Positions 42,073-51,866 of a stretch of 64,000 bases of DNA are shown in pieces. The DNA lies in the NCBI GenBank assembly GCA_949987705.1, contig CATLJY010000880.1, forward strand, positions 1-64,000. Reading direction: 5' to 3'. Both the position numbers and the translations under genes were made by a program. How positions within the stretch are numbered: position 1 is the first letter of the stretch; each line of letters starts with the position of its first letter. This DNA comes from Thereva unica. Taxonomy: Eukaryota > Arthropoda > Insecta > Diptera > Therevidae. Below the pieces are notes generated by a model. The model had not been told where the DNA came from and did not search any database. It worked only from the letters and a program-made list of their open reading frames with translations.

Positions 42073-43807
42073 CGCTTATCTCGGTTCCATTATCTGATCT
42101 GAGTTTCTTTATTTTTCTTTCGAGCTGGTTCTGTACAAGGTTGATGTACTTTTCAAGTTTACTTGGTGCTTCATCTTTTGACTTCATGAAGTAGATCGTG
42201 CGATAATGTGTGTAGTCGTCTTTGAATAGGAGAAAATATTTCGCATTTCCCAGAGATGGAACGTCCATTTCACCCATGTCCACGTGAACCAAGTCCAAGG
42301 GTTGTTTTGATGTCTTAGGATTTGCTGGATGGGAGATCCGGTGCTGTTTCCCGTAGGCACAGCCTGTGCAGTTTGTACCATCCCAGTCATCCACATACTT
42401 CACATTTTGACTCCTCAGAATGTTCCTTACGTACCTAATGTTTTGGTGTGCAAGTCTCTCGTGCCATGTCCTGATGGACGTGATAAAAGTGTATTCAACT
42501 TTCTTCTCCCTTCTCAATAACATCTTGAATAAGTTGCCCTCTCGTTCTGCCATGACAGCTACTTCATTTGTCTTGGGATTGACAAATTTTGACGTTTTAT
42601 GATCAGCTTTTTGTTGAAAACCTTTATCCAAGATTTGTCCCACTGAAACGAGATTAAATCCGAGACTTGGCACGTACAAAACATTTTGGAGAACCACTTT
42701 CTTCCATTTTTGGCCATCATAAGCTTCCAATTTCACTTTCCCAACAGCAGCGCCACCTAGCTGAGTACCATCTCCAATCAGGATGGGTACAGGCTTGTCC
42801 AATTCGACCAGGTTGGTGAACCACTCGCGGTGCGATGACATGTGCTGGCTCGCTCCACAGTCCTGGAACCAACTTTCGTCCTTGCTTACTGAGTTGTAAC
42901 TTAATAGTAAGTTCGAGTCGTGAGATGTGTTCAAAAGTGCTAAAGGTGCTTGGTTACCTTGCTCACTGGAACGTGATCTGCACTCCTTCGCAAAATGGCC
43001 CTTCTTTCCACATTCATTGCAGGGGTAGTTTCGTTTACAGTACGCCAAATACTTTGCGGTTGCCTTGCCTTTGCAATCCTTCACAAAATGTCCTCTCTTT
43101 TCACACTTGTAACAGATTTTTGGTTTGGACTCACTCTTGCTTGTTAACTGCTGTCTTTTCTTGTTGTACTTGGTGACAAGTGCATTCTGGGTGTTTGCTT
43201 CATGTCCATTTCCACTTTCTCTCAGCCTCTCATCTTCTAGTCTGAGTCGTTCAATTAATCTCTCCACCGTCTGATCTCCTGCAGCTACGTTATCCCAAGC
43301 TGTCCTGAAGTGTGCCAACTTGGGTGGCAACACACCTAGAATCCTCGATATCACCCAACTTGGATGGATTGGGTCGACATCGGTGGTCAGTTCCTCGGCA
43401 ATGGCGGTGATGTCCATACAATTCTCAGCAGCTGACTTTGTCTCGTCATAGACAAATGAGAAAAATTTCTGTCGCAGTGTCTCTCTGTTTACTTCAGTCT
43501 TCGTTCCATACAAGTTGACAATTTTGTCCAACATCTGTCTTGCGGTCGTACAGTGTGCGAGCTCGCTGGCTCTCTGACTGCTTACGTTGAGTGCGATGAG
43601 TGTTTGAGCTTCGAAATCTTGTTTTACCCATGCTTTCACAGCTTCATCAGTTGAGGCACCTGCTGGTTTGACTTCTGTGCCAATTGCGACTTCATACACT
43701 TCTCTTGTTTTTAAGGCTAAATTTAATTTTAAACGCCAAGACGCATAATTGACGTTGCCTTGTGAATCTTCACACAGCGTTTCTAACTTTGACTTAACTG
43801 TGTCCAT
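42065..43807 (-). CDS. Ty1/copia Gag-Pol, truncated inside the integrase core
   Basis: 580 codons in one frame. The Gag region is 1-225 (WRLKLNLALKTREVYEVAIG), with zinc knuckles at 232-245 (CYKCEKRGHFVKDC) and 263-276 (CNECGKKGHFAKEC). The protease has WFQDCGASQHMS (D316). A GAG-pre-integrase zinc module lies at about 448-485 (WHERLAHQNIRY, CTGCAYGKQH). Integrase core: HVDMGEM (D510) and RSDNGTE (D572). The catalytic Glu, RT and RNase H are missing. The last codons (SGI) already belong to the adjoining tandem array, the break being near 42073. Protease and integrase before RT fix it as copia. The remaining frame has no stops, so the truncation is the only visible lesion. Confidence 0.92.
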   Translation of the reverse strand: MDTVKSKLETLCEDSQGNVNYASWRLKLNLALKTREVYEVAIGTEVKPAGASTDEAVKAWVKQDFEAQTLIALNVSSQRASELAHCTTARQMLDKIVNLYGTKTEVNRETLRQKFFSFVYDETKSAAENCMDITAIAEELTTDVDPIHPSWVISRILGVLPPKLAHFRTAWDNVAAGDQTVERLIERLRLEDERLRESGNGHEANTQNALVTKYNKKRQQLTSKSESKPKICYKCEKRGHFVKDCKGKATAKYLAYCKRNYPCNECGKKGHFAKECRSRSSEQGNQAPLALLNTSHDSNLLLSYNSVSKDESWFQDCGASQHMSSHREWFTNLVELDKPVPILIGDGTQLGGAAVGKVKLEAYDGQKWKKVVLQNVLYVPSLGFNLVSVGQILDKGFQQKADHKTSKFVNPKTNEVAVMAEREGNLFKMLLRREKKVEYTFITSIRTWHERLAHQNIRYVRNILRSQNVKYVDDWDGTNCTGCAYGKQHRISHPANPKTSKQPLDLVHVDMGEMDVPSLGNAKYFLLFKDDYTHYRTIYFMKSKDEAPSKLEKYINLVQNQLERKIKKLRSDNGTEISGI

Positions 43808-43973
43808 TTTTCAGGATTTTACAATTAACTTTCTTGATTCACAATCTTCAGACTAGTTTTACAATTAACTTTCTTATGGTTGTGCCTGGCGACGGTTGCT
43901 CCGACTTGCTGTCTGTCCTGAAAATTTTATTCTTTCTGTAGTCCTCAGCTGGAGATTCTGACTTACGGCGACC

Positions 43974-43987
43974 CTGGGCCCATAACC
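43974..43987 (-). other. Copia primer-binding site (half-tRNA type)
   Basis: The - strand reads GGTTATGGGCCCAG immediately after the LTR. This is complementary to the anticodon arm of initiator tRNA-Met, the half-tRNA priming known for copia. Confidence 0.75.
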
Positions 43988-44235
43988 TGTTGTTAATTCG
44001 ATGATCTCCAGTTAATAAAAATGAAAAACAACACCACTTTTGTAAAGTTAGTTTTTATTGTTGGTGAAGAAAAAAAAACAAAAACCAAAATCAAAACTTA
44101 ATTGGCAACTGATATAATTTCGGAGCACACTATTCAGTTTGCACTATTGAACATACAATCGACTACTAAGTTCGAATTGTTCTACAAAAAAACTAATTAC
44201 ATTTTAATTACTAGTGAAATTAATTCACCTCAACA
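43988..44235 (-). repeat. Copia 5' LTR (248 bp)
   Basis: Runs TGTTG...CAACA in either orientation, between the PBS and the inverted-duplication arm at 44236. The 3' LTR has been lost with the 3' half of the element. Confidence 0.7.
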
Positions 44236-45625
44236 AGATTAAGGTCATCGCTGTTATTGTTGTGTGTGCGCCGCGAAGGTGAAAGTTGGAGTTCGGCGGT
44301 ATGGAGGGGAGTGCAGCGGAGTATTAGCGATGGCGATGGTGATGACGGGGGTGGCGGCGGGGGCGGCGGCGGCGGCGAATGCTGAGAACCCAATAGCTCG
44401 ACGGGGACATCATGGGTATGGGGGGGGGGTGTAGAAGTAGTTGGTGAGCCCCCAGTGGATGACCATGGAATCTGCACCAGACTGTTTAGACTGTGAGCTA
44501 AATCACGTGGGAAGGAATCTGGTCAATGCCATCAGTTGCCTGTAATTTTGGAATCCAAATCAAGGTCATAAATGAATCACCTGTCAAGCCCATCAATAAT
44601 CAATCAATCACATGTTGGTTGGACCTGGAGTCTAGGTCGCGGTCGTTGACCTTGAGACTGGTTTGCTGGGGTTCGGGAACTGGTTCGGGGTCGTTGGCTT
44701 GGGCGGGGTCTTTGGTGGGGGCAGGGTCCTCGGTTGAGGACTGGTCGTGACTCTCGAACTGGTTTGGGGTCGGTGAGTTGGGGGTAGTCCATGTACCAAG
44801 TGGAAGAAATGCTATGCCGGTTCTAACGCAATTTAACATGGGGTTTTGCATATAACCTCTGAATTCACCTTTTCCGCCATCTTGGATTTTCTTCGATGTG
44901 CCAATTGGTTTGTGACGTCACATGGTCATGTACGAGAGAAAGAAAGGGCAAGTGAATGTTTGTGCATGCGTGTGTTCGTGTGATGCTCATATTACATCAT
45001 GTTGTGAAATAATGTGGTTTTTATTTTTGGGGATTATCATTATACGAAGAGAGGGTATTAATAATTAACATCCGATAATAATATATAATTTCGAATAGCA
45101 AAATTTTACGTGAGAACAATCAAAGTATTTATTTGAATGCAAATAGCTGTATGTATCACGCTAACTAACAGGAACACAGACTTGAAAGCCAGAAGCACAA
45201 TTGTTGATCTTGATCGCAGTTGCAAAAGCCCGCGAAATCTGGTAAAAGAAAAACAAATATTAAACACTCAGCCAAGCAAATTGATTTTGTCAGATATCTT
45301 CTTTCACCCGCAAAAAAATCTGCTAGAGTGCATAACTTTTGAAAAAGCTTTTCCTTCATGTCAGTAGACAGCTTGCTGCTTATGTATAGGAAGCTCCTGC
45401 CTAGTCACAACACGCTAATTGGATTTATAATTTATGTGATTTTACATATACTCGAGAAGGGCGTTTTAAGTACATTAAAATCTTATGCACACGCGTATCT
45501 TTTAGCTAGAAAAAATTTACATATTTTAAATTACATATTTTTAACTTCCCAGTATAGGAAGTTACTGTAATCGGTCCGAAAATTGAAATCGAAAATTTCA
45601 ACGTATTTTCATCTTTCAAGGTCCC
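44236..45625 (-). repeat. Inverted duplication, left arm (partner 55566-56965)
   Basis: About 1.39 kb, reverse complement of 55566-56965 at roughly 90-95% identity by eye, with extra GGC repeats near 44350-44385. It starts at the copia LTR and ends in the hairpin and first part of the dispersed minisatellite element. Confidence 0.85.
44600..44851 (-). CDS. Hypothetical 83-aa ORF conserved in both duplication arms
   Basis: Starts MQNPMLNCVRTGIAFLPLG, then a Pro/Thr/Asp/Gln-rich segment (PTPNQFESHDQSS, APTKDPAQAND), and ends at a TGA in nearly the same place as its partner at 56348-56602. No domain is recognised. Upstream, ATGGCGGAAAAGG lies in another frame. It could be a repeat-encoded peptide or simply a chance ORF preserved because the copies are young. 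Confidence 0.25.
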   Translation of the reverse strand: MQNPMLNCVRTGIAFLPLGTWTTPNSPTPNQFESHDQSSTEDPAPTKDPAQANDPEPVPEPQQTSLKVNDRDLDSRSNQHVID

Positions 45626-45811
45626 AGGAGCATTTTAAGCAAAAAATTGGGAGGAAGTATGTGTGTGTACGGATGTGGTCATTTTTTCCTGCACGATATC
45701 GCGCGAACCAAAACTGATATCTACTTCGTTGAGGTGTCGTTCGAAGCGTATCAACCGAAATATGATCTGAAAAGATTTTCATGAAATTCGGTCCAGCCGT
45801 TTTTTTGTTTA
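45541..45811 (+). repeat. Dispersed minisatellite element, copy 4 (left part)
   Basis: Hairpin TTAACTTCCCAGTATAGGAAG, then TGTAATCGGTCCGAAAAT, a short (TG)n and one minisatellite unit. BEL 2 interrupts it at 45812; it resumes at 51867. Confidence 0.8.
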
Positions 45812-46016
45812 TGTTGAAAATATACGTCAACAACGTCGTTATTAAAACACCGGGTCCGATTAAATATAAAAATGTTTATTACTTGATTTATTTATAATGC
45901 GATCCGATCTTTACGAAAGCTAGAATAAGACTACTTTATAATAGACTGATCCACTCTGGGTGTCAGAAATGCCCATGAGGAATAGCGGACTTATCGGTTT
46001 TGTTCTATTGTCTACA
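45812..46016 (-). repeat. BEL 2 3' LTR
   Basis: 205 bp, TGTTGAAAAT...GTCTACA on the + strand, identical by eye to 51645-51849. A polypurine-rich CCCGGAGGA adjoins it on the - strand. Confidence 0.9.
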
Positions 46017-46040
46017 TCCTCCGGGCGGGCGAAACTGCAA

Positions 46041-47183
46041 TTAAGATGAAATTTCCAAGGAATATAATAATTGTACTGGTCGTTTAAGCCTTTTCCCTGT
46101 TGCCAGACGTATTTGACAGGCTCGAATCTTACCATCTCGTCCCACGTAAACTTCTTCCACAACAGCCAAATTCCAAAATGTACGTGGCAGCGATTTTTCC
46201 TCCAGAATGACCACGTCGCCGGGGCTCAAATTTGAAGAGGGTGGACGTTTTTCATAATGCAAGGACCTTAGTTGGCAAAGATATTCATTTCGCCACCTGT
46301 TTTTGAAGTAGCAAAAAGTGCGCAATCGATCCTTCCACAGCTGACGAACTTCTCCACCGGTGACTTTGTTACTGTCATCTCTTCTTGGAGCAGACATGTT
46401 CGGCAAATTCAAAAAGTGAACAGGAGTTAAAGGGGTTAAGTCCAGAGGGTCGTCACCACAATAAGTCAATGGCCTGGAATTCACTACATCTTCTATCTCT
46501 GTCAGCAGTGTGTGCAACTCATCTTTTGATAATGATGTCCTCCCGATGGCAGCTTTGAGTGCTTCTTTCACAGTCTTGACAAGTCTTTCCCAGAATCCTC
46601 CCCACCAGGGAGCTTTTGCAACAATGAATTTCCATCGCGTTCCGTGACTTCCTAAAAAATCATGTATTTTGCTGTCGTTACTAAATTCCTTCAATTTTCG
46701 AATCTCTAACGCGGCTCTTTTGAAGGTGGTCGCATTGTCTGAATAGATAACACCAGGCGCTCCTCGTCGTGCAACAAAACGTCTAAAAGCAAGTAATGCA
46801 CTTTCGGTCGACAAGTCATCGGTAAGCTCTAGATGAACGGCTCGCACTGACGCACACGTGAATAGAAGGATATAGACTTTTCTTTTCTGCCCTTGCGAAT
46901 CCTTGGTGTAGAGTGGTCCAGCGAAGTCAAGACCTGTTACGTTAAAAGGACGCGCATCGAGGACTCGATCCCGCGGAAGGGGAGCAAAGGGCTGCTTCAC
47001 AGGTTTACCTCGAAGTATTTTGCAGATAGTGCAGCTTTTTTCGATGGTTTTCACCAACTGCCTTCCTCTTGGTATCCAGAATTTTTCGCGCAGTCTTGAG
47101 AGTACCAAGGAGGCTCCTCCGTGGAAGGCCCTCACATGAGCTTCCTTAACTAAAAGCCGGCTGACATTTGACTCCTTCGACAA
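46041..47183 (-). CDS. BEL 2: integrase and C-terminal domain
   Basis: 380 codons. The zinc finger has H16, H21, C51 and C54 (HVRAFHGG, CTICKI). The core triad is D86 (VTGLDFAGPL), D149 (YSDNATTF) and E199 (WGGFWERLVK), all intact. A DUF5641-type tail follows (LWKDRLRTFCYFKNRWRNEY, LSPGDVVILEEK, VYVGRDGKIRACQIR). It is out of frame with the upstream RNase H part because of a frameshift near 47160-47200, so the printed Met is not the native start; natively this is the end of Pol. The catalytic domain itself shows no damage. Confidence 0.9.
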   Translation of the reverse strand: MSKESNVSRLLVKEAHVRAFHGGASLVLSRLREKFWIPRGRQLVKTIEKSCTICKILRGKPVKQPFAPLPRDRVLDARPFNVTGLDFAGPLYTKDSQGQKRKVYILLFTCASVRAVHLELTDDLSTESALLAFRRFVARRGAPGVIYSDNATTFKRAALEIRKLKEFSNDSKIHDFLGSHGTRWKFIVAKAPWWGGFWERLVKTVKEALKAAIGRTSLSKDELHTLLTEIEDVVNSRPLTYCGDDPLDLTPLTPVHFLNLPNMSAPRRDDSNKVTGGEVRQLWKDRLRTFCYFKNRWRNEYLCQLRSLHYEKRPPSSNLSPGDVVILEEKSLPRTFWNLAVVEEVYVGRDGKIRACQIRLATGKRLKRPVQLLYSLEISS

Positions 47184-48412
47184 GATACGGGATGTGCTTG
47201 ATTTTCACCTTCAGCTGCGGATTGCAAGCGTTCTCCAACTCGAAGGAACCCTCGATTATCTAAAAATGGATTCAACATTAATATTTTAGAAGAAACTGGT
47301 ATACCTCGACCGCTTCGTAATTCTTTAATTTCTTCCGGATAGCTTTTTTGTTGAGCGTAGCTAATCCAATAGTCTTCAGCACGTTCAATGTCGTCCGCCG
47401 TTAAATTGGGCTCCAACCGTTGTTTTTCTCGGCAGAGGTCTACAAAACGAAATACATATGCAGTCACTCTTAGTAGACGCGTCCAGCTGCTGAAGTCGCT
47501 AATATTTATGATGGGAGTATATTCAATTGGTAAACCCACATCCGTTGCACCTTCTTCACATACTTCAGCAACCAAATTCGTACATAAAATCGACTCATCC
47601 ACTCCGTAGTCTACAGCAGGCCAATAGTTGGAGCTCTCTATAAGCCAAGGGGGACCTGACAACCATAATGAAGAGTTCAGCAACGACGTCGCACTCAAAC
47701 CCCTTGTCAATAAGTCAGCGGGATTCTCTCTGCCTGGACAATGACGCCACTTGGACTTACTACTGATAGATCGAATCTCCTTTACTCTATGAGCTACGTA
47801 AGGTTTCCAGCGCCGATTTTCACCCAAAATCCAATGTAGAGCGATAGAGGAGTCTGTCCATAGCCATTCTTCATGAACGACTATTCTCAAATTTTGTCTG
47901 ATATACAATAACAATCTTGCAGCTATAAGAGCAGCTGTTAGCTCAAGACGTGGCAACGTTAACTCCCTTTCTCCTCCCTTTGAGAGGGGTGCTACTCGGT
48001 TCTTGGAGCACAAGAAACGAACTGATACCTTTCCTTGAGTCCCAACTGTACGTAAGTAGGCTACAGCACCGTAGGCTCGTTCACTGGCATCCGCGAAAAC
48101 GTGAACTTGGTATTCTTTAACGGAGAAATCTTCTGCAAGCGAGCGTTGAATGGCCAAATCCGCTAGTGTAGGCAACTCAGTGTAAAGTGCGTTCCAAATT
48201 TGATTGTATTCATCAGGAATTTTCTCGTCCCAGTCAATCTTTAGGCGCCAGAGTTGTTGAAATAGATCCTTAAATTTTACTAAAAAAGGGCCAAGAATAC
48301 CAAACGGATCAAAAAACTTTGCGATTACCTGCAATAAATTTCTTTTCGTTCCAATGTTCACTGAAGTCTTCATAACCTTTTCAATAGGTTGTACATCAAC
48401 AGAAAGTTCATC
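47150..48412 (-). pseudogene. BEL 2: RT end, RNase H and linker
   Basis: Continues the RT frame after the TAG at 48413. RT thumb/connection: VIAKFFDPFGILGPFLVKFK. RNase H: VHVFADASERAYGAVAYL, LPRLELTAALIAARLL, WLWTDSSIALHWIL and HCPGRENPADLLTRG, so the acidic catalytic residues are present. The frame ends at a stop created by the frameshift into the integrase part. Confidence 0.85.
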
Positions 48413-49015
48413 CTATAAAACACACCATTTGATACCAAGAACCTTTTGCATAGCTGGAAAATTCTCATTAGCTATATGATGACGAAGTGGTAAGGAATTG
48501 GAATTCCACTTTCTTAAAGGTAGACTTGCAGCTTCCAACACCGCAGTAGCGTCGTTGTAAATTAGCTCGGCCTCCTTTGTACTATCAGCACTCACGACTA
48601 AATCGTCCATATAAAATCCTTGCTTTAGAAGAGAACAGACTTCGGGGTAATTTTCGCTTTGCTTATCCAAATGATGTTGTATTGTAGCACCAAGCAAGTA
48701 CGGGCTGCAGGTGACTCCAAACGTCACTCTAGTCATTCGATAAGTCTGTACGGTATCGCAGCTTTCCCCTTGATTACATCCGTTGGTGAGCCAATAAAAT
48801 CTGTGACTGTCTCTATCGCGTTCATTCAGAGAAATTTGCAAGAAAGCCTTTTCGATATCAGCAACCAGGCCTATTCGTCCACGTCTGAAATTCAACAGGA
48901 TCTTCAACACGTCTGGCAGCAAGTTTTCTCCAGTTTCGAGATGGTCATTTAAAGATGTTGAACCAGCCGCACAGGATGACGCATCGAAAACAATTCGCAC
49001 CTTCGTGGAGCTTTA
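48413..49015 (-). pseudogene. BEL 2: RT catalytic core, closed by TAG
   Basis: RT core motifs RIVFDASS, LVADIEKAFLQISL, RVTFGVTCSPYLLGATI and FYMDDLVVSA. The TAG at 48413-48415 falls between KWCVL and DELSVD, a position that is Trp in many BEL RTs, so it looks like a TGG-to-TAG change. The 5' side is cut at about 49016 by the inserted non-LTR element; RT resumes beyond 50230. Confidence 0.88.
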
Positions 49016-49017
49016 AT

Positions 49018-50230
49018 CGTACCTGTAAACGGGTCAACGACTGATCAGATTTTCACCTTGAGGCAGGCTATGGAAAAATGTCTAGAGTTTCAAAACTCAA
49101 TTCAACACCTCTTCATAGACTTTAAAGCCGCCTATGATAGCATAGCCAGGGTAGAACTCTACAAAGCCATGAGAGAATTCGGCATCCCCAACAAACTGAC
49201 AAGACTATGTAGGTTGACCATGATCAATGTGTCAAGCCAAGTAAAGGTATCCGGAACACTGTCCAGACCAATCAACATCTATAATGGACTCCGACAAGGG
49301 GACGGTCTGGCCTGCCTCCTTTTCAGCCTGGCGTTGGAGAAAGTGATCCGAGATTCGGGCGTGACATCAAGGGGTACAATCCTCCACAAGTCCACCCAAT
49401 TACTGGCTTACGCAGACGACATTGACATCATTGGAAGAACAACAACAGCTGTACAAGAAGCTTTCACTCAGATTGAGCAAGCGGCAGGAAATCTGGGACT
49501 GCACATTAACGAAAGCAAAACAAAGTACATGGTGGCCTCGTCTGGAAGAACACCTAACATTGGTCCCACAATCAAGGTAGCGGAACACGAGTTTGACGTG
49601 GTAAAATCATTTACTTACCTTGGGTCAATAGTAGCAGCCGACAATAGCATGGAACCAGAAATACGCGCACGACTGCTAAAAGCCAACAAAGCCTACTATA
49701 GTCTGTCAAGGCTCTTCAAATCCAAATATCTAACCATAACGTCTAAACTTTTACTATATAAGACGATGGTCTTACCCGTTCTCACATATGCATCCGAAAC
49801 GTGGGTGCTTAGCAAAAAGCACTCAAACCTCTTGGGCGTGTTTGAGAGGAAAATACTTCGGAGGATTGTTGGCCCCGTATGTGAGGAAGGACGATTCCGG
49901 AGACTCTACAATGACGAGATCTACGAGCGCTATCGCGACATAGATGTTGTGAAAAAAAAAAAATAAAGCGCGGTAGGCTCCGGTGGGCAGGGCATCTAGC
50001 TCGTATGAGTGAAGATGAGCCTGCTCGGAAAGTTCTCTGCGGTAAGACCTATGGGGTGCGACAGCGAGGGAGGCCCAACCTTCGCTGGAAGGATGGCGTG
50101 GACCAGGACGCTCAGAGTTTAGGGATGCCAAACTGGATGACATCGGCTCAGAATCGGGACCGGTGGAGAGAACAGTTGCGCGAGGCCAGGACCGGATCCC
50201 GGTTGTAGAGCCGTTAAAGAAGAAGAAGAA
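49018..50230 (+). mobile_element. Non-LTR retrotransposon inserted in BEL 2, 5'-truncated
   Basis: A + strand RT fragment. It begins in the fingers region (VNGSTTDQIFTLRQAMEKC), runs to a stop at about 50208 and ends in a GAA-repeat tail (AAGAAGAAGAAGAA). BEL coding resumes directly at both sides (HRPV at the right, STKVRIVFD at the left). It is opposite in orientation to its host. I do not see a clean target duplication. Confidence 0.85.
49058..50208 (+). pseudogene. Non-LTR reverse transcriptase, frameshift in an A-run
   Basis: RT motifs: LFIDFKAAYDSI (about 18-29), GLRQGDGLACLLFSLALE, LLAYADDIDIIG (catalytic YADD 118-121) and LHINESKTKYM. Then KSFTYLGSIVAADNSMEPEI, LTYASETWVLSKKHSN and FERKILRRIVGPVCEEG. 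A run of about twelve A at 49952-49963 shifts the frame (stop at 49966). The conserved C-terminus continues in another frame: KRGRLRWAGHLARM, RQRGRPNLRWKDGVDQD and RDRWREQLREAR, ending at 50208. The endonuclease domain is missing. Clade is uncertain (RTE- or Jockey-like); it resembles the fragment at 15741-15908. Confidence 0.85.
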
Positions 50231-50231
50231 A

Positions 50232-51573
50232 CGGGTCTATGTGGCATATAGTAAATGTTCTCACCTTGATTCTCTTCCAACACCCTTTCTGCGTAACCGT
50301 TTGTAACAAGCTGTTGCACTTCACTATCAAACTCTTGGAATTTGTTGTGATCCTTCGATAGCCGTCTAACAAGTGATTTCAACCTTGACATAGCATCGAA
50401 AGTAATCGCGGTTTCGAGTGGACTCAAAACAGTAATTTCTGTACCAGCAGTGAACAGCCCGACTGCGGTTTTGCACAACTTCGATGATGTAGACTGCGCT
50501 TCTGCTGCATAGGGAATCCGTGACGTAGTTGGTTTTACCTCTAAAGCTTTTTCGAGAGCTTCAACTTCTCTCTTTATAAATTTTAACAATGCCTTAACTT
50601 GACCGTCTCCCGTAAATTCCGAAGAAACAAGAGTAGCCATGGAAGAAGCACATTCGTCGTTTTTAGGGTGATTAGTATTTTCAGCTGCTGTCTCCTTACA
50701 ATTATTTTGCTCGTTGTCATCATTATGTTGGCGGAAATACGCTATACGAAGCTCGGTGGGTAAAGTTCTCACAAGTACACTTTTCAACATCACATAATAA
50801 TCAGAGGAAGAAATATTCAAAGTTGAAAGTGATCTAGAAGTTGCTATAACTAAATTATACAATCGCCTGAGCCCATGTGCATCGGTTCTCGACGTTACCG
50901 GTTGAATTGAAAGTAATTTCTGCATTGCCTGATCTACGATTTTTTCTGTGCTTCCGAATTCTTCTTGCAGCAACGATATGGCGCTATCATAACGGGCCTG
51001 CGATGGAGTCAATCCCGATATGGTTTCAGCAGCTTTGCCCGTTAGAGCCGCATGCAAGTAATTGAATTTGTCGATGGCACTTAGGGTTACATTTTCATGG
51101 ACTGTCGATTTATATTGTTCCCAGAAAGGCACCCATTCTCTTATATCACCAGAAAATTTTCGTAGCTGCAACTTTGGCAATTTAACAGCAGAAGGAAACG
51201 TTACTGTCGGTACGTTTGTATCTGTACTTAGTGCTGGCGCATTGTTGCGATGTATAAGTGAACGCACTTTTTTAAGCCGTTGATCTAGACGAGATATAAC
51301 CGTAAAAGCCTTGTCCTCATAATCCGCAATGGATTCTGTTTCCCGATCATAATCCTCCGATTTTATGGTGGACCTTACATCATTATTTGCCCTTTGAAGA
51401 TTCTCGCGAGCGGCCTGTAACCGATCGCGCAATACTGCTAAATTTTCTTCCATTACCTCTAAGGCTTCCGCAGGAGTACTTAGGGTAGGAATGTCCGTCT
51501 TTAAGTACTTCGCCGCTTCATTAACGATCCGCGTCACTAAACCGCGATAAGTGGTTCGAGATGCGGTATTCAT
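50232..51573 (-). CDS. gag: BEL 2: Gag joined to RT N-terminus, zinc-knuckle/protease deleted
   Basis: The start ATG is just inside the PBS. N-terminal coiled segments (about 45-75, 90-115) precede the DUF1759-type core (LPKLQLRKFSGDIREWVPFW, KFNYLHAALTGKAAETISGL, YDSAISLLQEEFGSTEKIV). After ALLKFIKREVEALEKALEVK the usual CCHC knuckles and DUF1758 protease are absent. The frame passes into RT-proximal sequence (RLKSLVRRLSKDHNKFQEFD, NIYYMPHRPV), where the non-LTR insertion cuts it at about 50231. Translation beyond that point (to 50119) is antisense of the insert and not BEL protein. The in-frame junction suggests an internal deletion older than the insertion. Confidence 0.85.
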
Positions 51574-51625
51574 ATCAAATTTAATTAATTAAAATCCCGT
51601 TACGGTAAAGTAATAAACCGACTGT

Positions 51626-51643
51626 TCCCGGGTTTCGGCACCA
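51626..51643 (-). other. BEL 2 primer-binding site
   Basis: The - strand reads TGGTGCCGAAACCCGGGA one base inside the 5' LTR, the classic BEL/Pao and roo-type PBS. Confidence 0.85.
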
Positions 51644-51644
51644 A

Positions 51645-51849
51645 TGTTGAAAATATACGTCAACAACGTCGTTATTAAAACACCGGGTCCGATTAAATAT
51701 AAAAATGTTTATTACTTGATTTATTTATAATGCGATCCGATCTTTACGAAAGCTAGAATAAGACTACTTTATAATAGACTGATCCACTCTGGGTGTCAGA
51801 AATGCCCATGAGGAATAGCGGACTTATCGGTTTTGTTCTATTGTCTACA
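51645..51849 (-). repeat. BEL 2 5' LTR
   Basis: 205 bp, identical by eye to 45812-46016. Confidence 0.9.
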
Positions 51850-51866
51850 TCTGGTGCCGAAACCCG
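51850..51866 (+). other. Junction filler matching the BEL 2 PBS/tRNA end
   Basis: After the LTR end come TC and TGGTGCCGAAACCCG (51852-51866), identical to the first 15 bases of the BEL 2 PBS but in opposite orientation and outside the element. The minisatellite then resumes with GCGGCGTAAGTG. Confidence 0.8.

Larger units (their letters stand above)
45812..51849 (-). mobile_element. BEL/Pao element 2, identical LTRs, defective coding region
   Basis: A 6.04-kb element inserted in a minisatellite. LTRs 45812-46016 and 51645-51849 (205 bp each) are identical by eye. On the - strand the order is 5' LTR, PBS, Gag, RT, RNase H, integrase, PPT, 3' LTR. Lesions: the zinc-knuckle and protease region is missing from Gag-Pol, a + strand non-LTR element is inserted at RT (49018-50230), a TAG lies at 48413-48415, and a frameshift at about 47160-47200. 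No 5-bp target duplication is evident; the right junction carries 16 extra bases. Confidence 0.9.

Noticed and set aside
43974..43987. tRNA-iMet-like sequence CTGGGCCCATAACC on the + strand
   Set aside because: Only the anticodon-arm part is present; it is the copia primer-binding site, not a tRNA gene.
44340..44390. Glycine/proline-rich peptide from GGC repeats
   Set aside because: Simple-sequence expansion differing between the two duplication arms, not a conserved coding region.
50119..50231. C-terminal part of the BEL 2 Gag frame (SSSSLTALQPGSGPG...)
   Set aside because: It is antisense of the inserted non-LTR element.
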